33,588 nucleotides of DNA from Erysipelothrix sp. GTDB taxonomy: Bacteria; Bacillota_I; Bacilli_A; Erysipelotrichales; Erysipelotrichaceae. Shown here one piece after another: positions 15,645 through 22,921 of this stretch. The position numbers and the translations under genes are program-made. Numbering within the stretch: position 1 is the stretch's first letter; each line of letters begins with the position of its first letter. The stretch is from NCBI GenBank assembly GCA_012512805.1, contig JAAZDN010000004.1:1-33588 (forward strand), read 5' to 3'. Below the pieces are notes generated by a model. That model was not told where the DNA came from and ran no database searches. It was given only the letters and a program-made list of their open reading frames with translations.

Positions 15645-16416
15645 AGTTACACATAACTTTGTAGAGATCACACTTGATGATGGTGAAAAATATAAGGTCT
15701 CAGAAGACTTTTACTATGATGAAAAAATCAAGGCAAACTTAGAATTGACTCATGAAAAGCTAAGACAAATTATTGAGGCTGCGAATTATCATGCAGCATA
15801 TTTAAAAATATTGAACAAATTAAAGTATCGGGATTACAGTGAATATGAACTGCGTACGTATTCCAATGATAATTTTAGTTTAACACCAAGTGAATTGGAT
15901 TCGATCTTTGAGAAGCTGAAACGCTATGACTTTATTAATGATGAGCGTTATGTGAAATATCAAATTGAAAAACTTCAAAGTAAGAGTTATGGATATCATT
16001 GGATTCTACAACAATTAAAAAATGTAAGAATTGATACCATACTCATTGAAACGTATTTAGAAAATAATTTTGATGAGGAAGTTGCACGAGCACACGCAAT
16101 CAGTAAAAAAATAGTAAAGACAATAAAAAATAAAAGTGAACTTGAACTTAAAAACTCACTGAAGTCTAAATTGATGACAAGAGGTTATAGTAGTGCTACA
16201 GTACAGGCAGTAGTAAGCGATCTGGATGTTGTCGTTGATGATGATTTAGAACGCCTTAACGCAACGAAGGAAGCGACTAAGGTAATGCGCCGTTTAGGTC
16301 GGAAACACCAAGGTAAAGAGTTAAAAATGCGATTGAGACAACACTTGTATGCAAAAGGGTACAAGGATCAAATAATTAGAGACACAATAGAAGAAATGGA
16401 GTATGAAAATGAGTAA
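15625..16416 (+). CDS. recX: RecX-family regulator of RecA
   Basis: RecX proteins bind RecA filaments and restrain recombinase activity. The protein is almost all helix, with the three-helix repeats of the family: YLKILNKLKYRDYSEYELRTY, LKRYDFINDERYVKYQIEK and the C-terminal LRQHLYAKGYKDQIIRDTIEEM. At 263 aa it is of the long Firmicute type, with an N-terminal extension of about 55 residues. The track's TTG start at 15616 is less likely than the ATG at 15625; the ribosome site (GAAG) is poor and translation is probably coupled to the upstream GT gene, which it overlaps. Confidence 0.85.
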   Translation: MKIVSIKVTHNFVEITLDDGEKYKVSEDFYYDEKIKANLELTHEKLRQIIEAANYHAAYLKILNKLKYRDYSEYELRTYSNDNFSLTPSELDSIFEKLKRYDFINDERYVKYQIEKLQSKSYGYHWILQQLKNVRIDTILIETYLENNFDEEVARAHAISKKIVKTIKNKSELELKNSLKSKLMTRGYSSATVQAVVSDLDVVVDDDLERLNATKEATKVMRRLGRKHQGKELKMRLRQHLYAKGYKDQIIRDTIEEMEYENE

Positions 16417-17350
16417 AGTATATATTAAAGAGTTTAGTGAAGGAATAAGAATTGATGAAACATTATTAGTGACTAACGTTTCACGCGGGCTAACAAATGC
16501 TGGAGCAACATATTTAAATGTAGAGTTTCAAGATAAGAGCGGCATAATTGACGCAAAGATTTGGGATGCTAATGAAGAGATCATTGAAATTGTTCAAGTC
16601 GGAAATGTTATAAAAGTAATGGGTGATGTTTTACTGTATCGTGGTAATTTACAATTACGTATTAATCGTGTCTATGCTTTAGAGGCAAATGAATATGATA
16701 TTACGGACTTCTTAAAAGCATCTCCAGTTGATCGTAGTCAGTTAGAAGAAGAAATTATGGGCTACATCGAACAAATTGATAATGAAATCTTACATACACT
16801 AACACTTAAAATTGTTCGTGATCATTTAGAAGAATACTTTACGTATCCTGCAGCATCACGCATTCATCATGAATTTGTTGGAGGTTTAGCAACACATGTT
16901 TTAGGGATGTTAAAAATTGCGGATACACTCACGCATCTCTACCCCTTTGTAAATAAGAGTTTACTGTATAGTGGAATTATACTTCATGACTTTGGGAAAA
17001 CAAAAGAATTATCAGGACCAATTTTAACGAAGTATACAACAGAAGGAAAACTATTGGGCCATATTTCACTCATGCAAGCTGACTTATTAGTCTTTGCAAG
17101 AGAACTTGGTGTCCAAGATAGTGAAGAAGTCATGCTCTTAAGACATTTAATTCTCTCACATCATGGAGAATATGAATATGGATCACCAGTCTTGCCTCTT
17201 GTTGTCGAAGCAGAACTATTAACCTTCATTGATAACTTAGATGCCCGTATTAATATGTTAGATAAGGCGATGGATACAATTGAGGTTGGGGAATTTACAA
17301 GCCGTATTTTTTCACTAGAGAATAGAGCGTTCTATAAGCATAATATTTAA
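16409..17350 (+). CDS. yhaM: 3'-5' exoribonuclease YhaM
   Basis: A cytoplasmic exonuclease trimming single-stranded RNA (and DNA) from the 3' end. An N-terminal OB fold (about residues 10-85: TYLNVEFQDKSGIIDAKIWDAN) is followed by an HD phosphohydrolase domain. The metal-binding His residues are visible in RIHHEFVGGLATHVL, SGIILHDFGKTKE (HD pair) and LILSHHGEYEYGSP. At 313 aa it equals B. subtilis YhaM. The second ATG (16409) is chosen because GGAG lies eight bases before it, and because it gives the ATGAGTAA overlap with the recX stop. Confidence 0.93.
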   Translation: MSKVYIKEFSEGIRIDETLLVTNVSRGLTNAGATYLNVEFQDKSGIIDAKIWDANEEIIEIVQVGNVIKVMGDVLLYRGNLQLRINRVYALEANEYDITDFLKASPVDRSQLEEEIMGYIEQIDNEILHTLTLKIVRDHLEEYFTYPAASRIHHEFVGGLATHVLGMLKIADTLTHLYPFVNKSLLYSGIILHDFGKTKELSGPILTKYTTEGKLLGHISLMQADLLVFARELGVQDSEEVMLLRHLILSHHGEYEYGSPVLPLVVEAELLTFIDNLDARINMLDKAMDTIEVGEFTSRIFSLENRAFYKHNI

Positions 17351-17365
17351 TAAGAAGGGAAAACT

Positions 17366-19264
17366 ATGCAAAAATTTAAAACGATGTTAGTTGTCACAAT
17401 CTTTACAATACTCGTTAGTCTGTTTAATATGCAACCAATTGAAGCGATTAATAACTTTAATATTGATAGCTTGGCGGTTGATATTGTTGTAAATGAAGAT
17501 GGAACGTATGACATAACAGAAAAATTTGTTATGGACTACTTCATACCAGCCTTAGGCTTTTATCGTAATCTTCCATCTGCATATAAAATGGAATTTATTG
17601 ATAAGGACAAAAATGTACATAATGAAAAATACTACTTTCCAATTACTGATGTAAAACTGGAAGGTGATGTTTACTCCATTGAGAACGAAATTAAGGGTAA
17701 AACAATTGTTGTTGGTCCTGAAGAATATCCAAGAATTACCGGATTAAAGGAATATACGATCTCTTACAAGGTGCATACACAAAAGATTGGTCTAGACTTT
17801 GCTGAAGAATTGTTCTTTCAAAATCTTGTTAGTGATTGGGAAGCTACAATTAAACAATTTAGTGCAAAGGTTACCTTTGTAAAACCTGTTGACCTATCAA
17901 AACTTGAAGTTATTGGAACCATTGATCAAAACGATTTTCCGGTGGACTGCAACATTGAACAGAGTAGTTTCACATGTACTAAAGATGATTCATTTGTTTT
18001 AAATGAAGGAAATGGTATTACAGCAAGATTAGAATTACCAAATGATTACTTTAATCGTCCTGAAATTACAAATCCATTCTTTATTCCTTTTGGTATTATT
18101 GGAGGAATATTGCTTGTTGTTGCACTCTTGGCAAAATTTACCATCGGCGTACATCAACCTGTAATTGAAAAGGTTATGTTTACAGCACCAGATGGATTTA
18201 ACAGTCCAATGATTAAACAAGCATACACAAAATTTGTTACTGTTTCGGATATTCATTCTCTACTCTTTGAATGGGCAGCGAGCGGTACAATCATGATTGA
18301 TGAGCGAGAGGATGATCTTTACTTCACAAAATTGAAAGATTTAGAGTCTCCACGTGCTTCAGAGAACCGATTATTTAAAGCACTTTTTCCAAATTTTGAA
18401 GAAACATCGATCAAAAAGTGGCAAAAAGATGAAATGTATGAGACCTTTGTACAATATTCAACGAACATTTCAAAGGATATTTCATCAATTGTGACCTTTA
18501 ATAAGACAAAAAACTACGTTATTGCATCTCTTTTAGCAGTAATTACAGTAGTAATTATGTTTATTTACAACGCATTAATGATCAATAACTATATGCGAAA
18601 CTTCTCTAGCGCAGCATTACTGAGTCTTCTATACACACTTGTTCCGTTAATTGCCTTCGTCATCTTATTAATTCTTGCATTAAACGCTAAAAAAGAAAAT
18701 AAAATTAGTGTTGAAAAAGTGTTGATAGTGTTGAACTTGATAATAATTCCAAGCATTTTACTTGCAATAAATAAACTGAATATTCTAGGAATTAGAGTAA
18801 ATAACACGGAATACGTTTTTATTTACATGATTTTAACCTTAGTTTTAATGATAGTATACTTTATTCCCCAAAAGACACGTAAGGGTGCAGATATTTATGG
18901 AGAAATTATTGGACTAAGAAATTTCATTAAATATGCTAAAGAAGATGAATTAATTGCCATGCAAAATGAACACCCAAACCTCTATTATGACGTGCTCCCA
19001 TACGCTTTCGCCTTTGGAATCACGACTTTATGGCTCGATCACTTCAAAAATATTAAAATACCGGAATCACCATATTATCGTACATACAACAGTAGCTTTG
19101 GAAACTATTATATGTTCAGTCGTCTTGTATCATCAGTAAATGCATCCAGCCAACAACTTATACCTAAGGTGACAACGAAAACTGGTGGTTCGAGCTTTGG
19201 TGGAGGAATGGGAGGCTTTTCCGGTGGCGGCGGATTCGGCGGCGGAGGCGGCGGTGGACGTTAG
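17366..19264 (+). CDS. DUF2207-family membrane protein with Gly-rich tail
   Basis: Function unknown. A signal peptide (residues 1-27, ending PIEA) leads an extracytoplasmic DUF2207 beta domain (about 28-230; VNEDGTYDITEKF, GFYRNLP). A membrane helix follows at about 235-255, then a cytoplasmic winged-helix-like stretch, about four further helices (385-510), and a cytoplasmic part ending in an almost pure Gly/Phe/Ser tail (SFGGGMGGFSGG...). The tail is typical of this family and gives a sharp local rise in GC. The length of 632 aa is usual. AAGAAGGGAAAA precedes the ATG 15 bases after yhaM, so it may belong to that transcript. A role in the cell envelope is inferred. Confidence 0.8.
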   Translation: MQKFKTMLVVTIFTILVSLFNMQPIEAINNFNIDSLAVDIVVNEDGTYDITEKFVMDYFIPALGFYRNLPSAYKMEFIDKDKNVHNEKYYFPITDVKLEGDVYSIENEIKGKTIVVGPEEYPRITGLKEYTISYKVHTQKIGLDFAEELFFQNLVSDWEATIKQFSAKVTFVKPVDLSKLEVIGTIDQNDFPVDCNIEQSSFTCTKDDSFVLNEGNGITARLELPNDYFNRPEITNPFFIPFGIIGGILLVVALLAKFTIGVHQPVIEKVMFTAPDGFNSPMIKQAYTKFVTVSDIHSLLFEWAASGTIMIDEREDDLYFTKLKDLESPRASENRLFKALFPNFEETSIKKWQKDEMYETFVQYSTNISKDISSIVTFNKTKNYVIASLLAVITVVIMFIYNALMINNYMRNFSSAALLSLLYTLVPLIAFVILLILALNAKKENKISVEKVLIVLNLIIIPSILLAINKLNILGIRVNNTEYVFIYMILTLVLMIVYFIPQKTRKGADIYGEIIGLRNFIKYAKEDELIAMQNEHPNLYYDVLPYAFAFGITTLWLDHFKNIKIPESPYYRTYNSSFGNYYMFSRLVSSVNASSQQLIPKVTTKTGGSSFGGGMGGFSGGGGFGGGGGGGR

Positions 19265-19266
19265 TG

Positions 19267-19294
19267 TTGACGGAATCCAGATGTAACGTATAGT
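19267..19294 (+). promoter_or_regulatory. Distal promoter candidate of the SipW operon
   Basis: TTGACG (19267-19272), 16 bases, TATAGT (19289-19294), just after the DUF2207 stop. Confidence 0.4.
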
Positions 19295-19337
19295 GTGTAG
19301 AAGAGTTGCTCAATAAGTCCTAAACTTTTAAAGGTAG

Positions 19338-19381
19338 ATAACTTACAGAAGTTATAACTTACAACAATGCGACAATATAAT
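19338..19381 (+). promoter_or_regulatory. Direct repeats and proximal promoter of the SipW operon
   Basis: ATAACTTACA occurs twice (19338-19347 and 19354-19363), 16 bases apart, and the first copy also forms an inverted repeat ATAACTT-ACAG-AAGTTAT (19338-19355). A perfect TATAAT follows at 19376-19381 with only a weak -35 (TATAAC), the look of an activator-dependent promoter. Confidence 0.5.
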
Positions 19382-19401
19382 GTCAAGAAAGAAGGATTTA
19401 T

Positions 19402-19968
19402 ATGAAAACAACTAAAATTTTTAGTGCGGTAACACTTGTATTACTATTACTCGTATTAACTACATTTACATACGCATACTGGGCTGGAGACTTAAATGTC
19501 AATGCAGCATCAGCAAATGGTCAAACACTTACAATCGGATCAGGAGAAAACGTTAAAACTTTAATTGAAGTTACTGACGTAGCAGACACTACTAAGTTAT
19601 TAGTACCTGTTGACCGTGTTGTAAACGAAAACCAAGTATCTTCATACACATATGATTACAAAGTTAACTGGTATGATGCTGATGACGCAACTGTTGGATC
19701 TCTTGAAAAAACAGACTTAATCGTTACTCCAGTATTAACAATTACTAATTCTGGTTTAACGGCTGAGCAAATTTTAGAAATGTTCACTGTTACAGTAAAT
19801 GAAGGAAAAGCTATCCCAATTACATTAAGTGGTGATCAAGTCAACGTAAGCGTCGTTCTAACATTTAAAAATGAACCAGCTTCAAAAGCTATTTACGACA
19901 AAGTTGTAAATGGTAAATTAAATTTAGCGTTAACATTTGCAGTTAACCCTGAAGCACCTACAGAATAA
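19402..19968 (+). CDS. SipW-type exported protein (TasA/CPF_0494-like)
   Basis: A secreted surface or matrix protein of the alternate-signal class processed by SipW-type peptidases. The signal peptide (1-27) ends in the hallmark TYAYW (23-27), followed by AGDLNVNAASANGQTLTIG, the short linker and first strand seen in TasA and CPF_0494-type proteins. The rest is beta-rich with no cysteine and no membrane anchor: an immunoglobulin-like fold would fit. Relatives form fibres or surface layers; that it does so here is inferred. AAGGA precedes the ATG. It is first in a three-gene operon ending in the SipW-type peptidase. TasA itself is longer (261 aa), so this is the shorter type. Confidence 0.8.
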   Translation: MKTTKIFSAVTLVLLLLVLTTFTYAYWAGDLNVNAASANGQTLTIGSGENVKTLIEVTDVADTTKLLVPVDRVVNENQVSSYTYDYKVNWYDADDATVGSLEKTDLIVTPVLTITNSGLTAEQILEMFTVTVNEGKAIPITLSGDQVNVSVVLTFKNEPASKAIYDKVVNGKLNLALTFAVNPEAPTE

Positions 19969-19980
19969 TAGGTAAATTTT

Positions 19981-20829
19981 ATGAAAAGAAGAAGATACTT
20001 ATATCTTCTTTTTTCGCTAATATTGATAGTCTCTAATTTTGAGAGTTTAGAATCTTATTGGTACGAATTAAGTACTTCATTTTCAACACAAAGTGATGCA
20101 AGTATTAATATCGGACAATGGATGTGGAATCAAGGAGGGGCTTCAAGTTATGTTAAAAAAGAAGATCTCTCTACAGTTAATAACGCTCATTGGCTAGCAC
20201 TTATTAATGGAGAACCTTTGAATAAATTTGATATTGTTGTTATGCAAGGTAGTCTTGGTAATTTCTATAAATACAATGTTCAAGAATTCCCATGGATTTG
20301 TAACCCTGAAGGTGCGGATAATATCTGTCGAGATCCAGATACATATGATATGTCAATAAGTGGATATCGACCATTAGATTTTGATTTAAAAAATTTATCT
20401 CCATATTATATTGGTGATATTGTAATTGTTGATGGAATTGTATACACTCCAAATTATGAAACGCACGGTCGTGCAGGTAGTCCTAAATATAATTTTGGAG
20501 AATATAGTCCATGGAGGACGGTACGTCATCTTGATGAACAAAATGCAATTGCTGGTGAGCTTGTATATACAACAGTTAATAATCAAATTGAAGTTTATCG
20601 AGCAGAAAGTAACAATAATGATAGAAGTCCTATAGATTCAAATAACAGAAATTGGACAAGATTGAATATTGACTTTAGAGTTGGTAATACATATAAATAT
20701 GGAGATGTAACCAAATATAATGGAGACTTTTATATATATATGGGTAATGGTAAAGTTAGAAATTCGTTTGACCCATGTGATTGGCGCTATGGGAATAGTA
20801 CAAAAAATAAAAAATTAGACGGTTGTTAA
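19981..20829 (+). CDS. Exported protein with about four CBM5/12-like modules
   Basis: I know of no named family for the whole protein. Residues 1-26 are a signal peptide (MKRRRY then a hydrophobic run), and ESYWYELSTSFSTQSDASINIGQW resembles the SipW-type junction, so it is probably a second SipW substrate. The mature part has four segments of the form [D/G]-[IEV]-V-x-x-(x)-N/G-x-[IF]-Y: near 83 (FDIVVMQG), 145 (GDIVIVDGIVYTP), 192 (GELVYTTVNNQIEVYRA) and 241 (GDVTKYNGDFYIY). At least three are followed by Pro and a Trp (SPWRTV, NWTRL, DPCDW). This is the pattern of chitin-binding CBM5/12 domains. Two cysteine pairs (107/116, 266/282) could form disulfides. It lies 12 bases after the TasA-like gene. 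Binding to a polysaccharide or capsule is inferred. Confidence 0.7.
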   Translation: MKRRRYLYLLFSLILIVSNFESLESYWYELSTSFSTQSDASINIGQWMWNQGGASSYVKKEDLSTVNNAHWLALINGEPLNKFDIVVMQGSLGNFYKYNVQEFPWICNPEGADNICRDPDTYDMSISGYRPLDFDLKNLSPYYIGDIVIVDGIVYTPNYETHGRAGSPKYNFGEYSPWRTVRHLDEQNAIAGELVYTTVNNQIEVYRAESNNNDRSPIDSNNRNWTRLNIDFRVGNTYKYGDVTKYNGDFYIYMGNGKVRNSFDPCDWRYGNSTKNKKLDGC

Positions 20830-20830
20830 A

Positions 20831-21346
20831 ATGAAGAAGCACAAATTAACACTTTATGATTTTGTTGTTTATATTGCTTTATTTCTAGTTATTGCTTATA
20901 TATATTTTCAATTGATAGCTCCTTCTAACTTTGATGAAATGCGACAAGCACAATATTTTGTCGTAGTTACTGATAGTATGGAGCCGACAATACCTGTTAA
21001 TTCGCTTATAAGAGTGAATAAGTCAGATCGTGACTTTGAGGTCGACGATATTGTTTCGGTCTTCATTGACGTTAATAATGATGAAGCACGAGAAATCGTA
21101 ACTCACCGTATTGCGTCTATTCATGAGGAATCAGGAACACTTCGTACCATGTCTGATCACTTTCGTGAAATTGATCGATGGGTTGTTAAAAAAACGGATG
21201 TTATTGGTAAGGTAGAATTAATTATTCCACATGTTGGATGGTTAGCGATGTTTCTTCAAAGAAACGTTATTGTCTTCATTATCTTAGCGATCATTAGTGT
21301 AATGATATACTTATACATTTTAATTAATAATTGGCATAAACAATAA
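20831..21346 (+). CDS. sipW: ER/archaeal-type signal peptidase I (SipW-like)
   Basis: A membrane protease that removes signal peptides from the special class of exported proteins encoded just upstream. Helix 1 spans about residues 8-28 and helix 2 about 146-166. Catalytic Ser49 lies in VVVTDSMEPTI. The second catalytic residue is His92 in VTHRI, not Lys, which places it in the ER/SipW class, and Asp109 (MSDH) is the candidate third residue. The 171-aa length is usual. No clear ribosome site precedes the ATG, which starts one base after the upstream stop; translation is probably coupled. A strong terminator ends the operon. Confidence 0.92.
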   Translation: MKKHKLTLYDFVVYIALFLVIAYIYFQLIAPSNFDEMRQAQYFVVVTDSMEPTIPVNSLIRVNKSDRDFEVDDIVSVFIDVNNDEAREIVTHRIASIHEESGTLRTMSDHFREIDRWVVKKTDVIGKVELIIPHVGWLAMFLQRNVIVFIILAIISVMIYLYILINNWHKQ

Positions 21347-21350
21347 ATGA

Positions 21351-21386
21351 AGTAACAGTTAGAAGCAATTCAACTGTTACTTTTTA
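21351..21386 (+). terminator. Terminator of the SipW operon
   Basis: AGTAACAGTT (21351-21360), 11-base loop, AACTGTTACT (21372-21381), then TTTT. Perfect 10-bp stem. Confidence 0.88.
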
Positions 21387-21395
21387 AACAACTTA

Positions 21396-21424
21396 TTGAC
21401 TGAATGTTTAATTGTCGTTATAAT
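21396..21424 (+). promoter_or_regulatory. Promoter of the choline-kinase-like gene
   Basis: TTGACT (21396-21401), 17 bases, TATAAT (21419-21424). Confidence 0.8.
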
Positions 21425-21445
21425 GAAGGCAGATAGGATGATACT

Positions 21446-22390
21446 ATGAATACATACAAAACAATAACAAGCTTGAAAAATAGCGATGAAAGATATAATT
21501 TTGTTGATGAGAATATTGTAATGGATAATATACAAAAACTCTTTCCAACTCAGGAAGCAGTAAAATTTCAAGTAATAGAAGATGGATATACAAATTTAGT
21601 TTTTAATTTTACAGTTGAAGGACTACGCTATGTGTATCGTTATCCTGGTGTGGATACTGAATATATTAATCGTGAAACAGAATATAATGCAAATAAAATT
21701 GCAAGTGAATTGGGTTTAGATGCGACACTATTATGGAGCGATAAATCAGGTCATAAGATTATGAAATATATCGTAAACTTTAGATACCTTGAATACAGCA
21801 TAAAAACTGATGTTGAATTGATTATTGAAACATTTTTAAAACTACATAATTCTGAACAGTTATCAGGGCAGGTGTATGATATTATTGGTGACATCAATAC
21901 GTTCTATGTTGATAATTTTGAATACAATGCATCTATTTTCCCTAATATGAGTAAACTCTTTGAACGGGTAAAAACAATATATAAAGAATTTAATTATGAA
22001 GATCGTAAACATGTATTATGTCATAATGATATTTATCGTACAAACGTACTCATTACCCTTGATCGTTACTATATTATTGATTGGGAATATGCTAAAGATG
22101 GTGATCCTTCCTTCGATCTAGCGACATTTATTATTTGTTCGGACTACTCTGATTATGAGGTAAGTCGACTACTTAAAATGTATCTTAAGGATGATTATAC
22201 ACAGGAGTTGGCATATGCGTATTACCAAGGGTTCGCAATTGCGAGTTTCTACTGGCTTTTATGGGCACTACATGTTGAGAAAAATGGTGGAGACACTGAA
22301 GGTTTCGTCGACAAGTATTATGGTTATTTATTACGTTTTTTAAAAATCATTACGAAACAAGCAAAAGCCTTAAACAATCCACAAAAATAA
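21446..22390 (+). CDS. licA: Choline/ethanolamine kinase-family protein (LicA-like)
   Basis: A cytoplasmic APH-fold small-molecule kinase. The choline kinase branch makes phosphocholine for decoration of surface polymers. Nucleotide-binding strands (DGYTNLVFNFTVEGLRYVYRYPG) resemble LicA. The catalytic block is HNDIYRTNVL (Asp base and Asn), and the Mg2+ motif IDWEYAKDGDPSFDLATF follows. The aromatic-rich C-terminus (YYQGFAIASFYWLLWALH) could form the choline cage. 314 aa fits. Erysipelothrix capsule is known to carry phosphorylcholine, which suits the call, but licB, licC and licD are not next to it, so another alcohol substrate remains possible. Confidence 0.78.
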   Translation: MNTYKTITSLKNSDERYNFVDENIVMDNIQKLFPTQEAVKFQVIEDGYTNLVFNFTVEGLRYVYRYPGVDTEYINRETEYNANKIASELGLDATLLWSDKSGHKIMKYIVNFRYLEYSIKTDVELIIETFLKLHNSEQLSGQVYDIIGDINTFYVDNFEYNASIFPNMSKLFERVKTIYKEFNYEDRKHVLCHNDIYRTNVLITLDRYYIIDWEYAKDGDPSFDLATFIICSDYSDYEVSRLLKMYLKDDYTQELAYAYYQGFAIASFYWLLWALHVEKNGGDTEGFVDKYYGYLLRFLKIITKQAKALNNPQK

Positions 22391-22439
22391 AATTTTATGA
22401 AAAACGCATATTGTCACTAATGATGGTGTAGGAGGCAAT

Positions 22440-22907
22440 ATGCGTTATATACTTTTAATCATTATTCTCATAATGATTTTTTTATTTCGACCCTTAAATT
22501 TTAATGATTTACAAAAAATTAAAGATCGTAGCATTAGTATTGAAGTAAAGGGAGAACTTGACAATCCGGGTATTTTTCAAATAAAACCACAATCGACACT
22601 TGATGAATTAATGAAGGAATTACAGTTAAAAGAAGACAGTGACATTTCACACCTTAATTTAAATCAAATCTTATTAAATAAGGATGTCGTAATTATTCGA
22701 AAAGTGAGTCCTCAAGCACTCGTTTCTATTAATAGTGCAAGCGTCAATGAATTAAGCAGTTTACCTGGAATCGGACTTAAGATTGCCCAGAGAATCATTG
22801 ACTATCGTGAAACTCATGGATTTTTTCAAGCACTTGAAGACTTGAAAAATGTTAAAGGTATTGGTGATAAAGTATACGAAAAATTAAGTGCTTTTATAAC
22901 ACTATAA
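22440..22907 (+). CDS. comEA: Competence DNA-binding protein ComEA
   Basis: A membrane-anchored DNA receptor of the natural transformation machinery. A single N-terminal helix (residues 2-17) is followed by a SLBB domain (about 30-87: ISIEVKGELDNPGIFQIKP) and a tandem helix-hairpin-helix DNA-binding domain (about 93-153: INSASVNELSSLPGIGLKIAQRIIDYRE...LKNVKGIGDKVYEKL). The Gly-rich hairpins are intact. Length 155 aa is slightly short. AGGAGG precedes the ATG. It is directly followed by comEC (about 14 bases), the usual order without comEB. Confidence 0.93.
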   Translation: MRYILLIIILIMIFLFRPLNFNDLQKIKDRSISIEVKGELDNPGIFQIKPQSTLDELMKELQLKEDSDISHLNLNQILLNKDVVIIRKVSPQALVSINSASVNELSSLPGIGLKIAQRIIDYRETHGFFQALEDLKNVKGIGDKVYEKLSAFITL

Positions 22908-22921
22908 GAAACCGATGTTTG

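Noticed and set aside
19180-19264. GC-rich Gly-coding tail of the DUF2207 gene as an assembly artefact or repeat element
   Set aside because: Gly-rich C-termini are normal in this family and the frame is continuous to the stop.
22403-22412. AACGCATATT upstream of comEA as a com-box
   Set aside because: It differs from the SigX-type CGAATA core and no other support is present.
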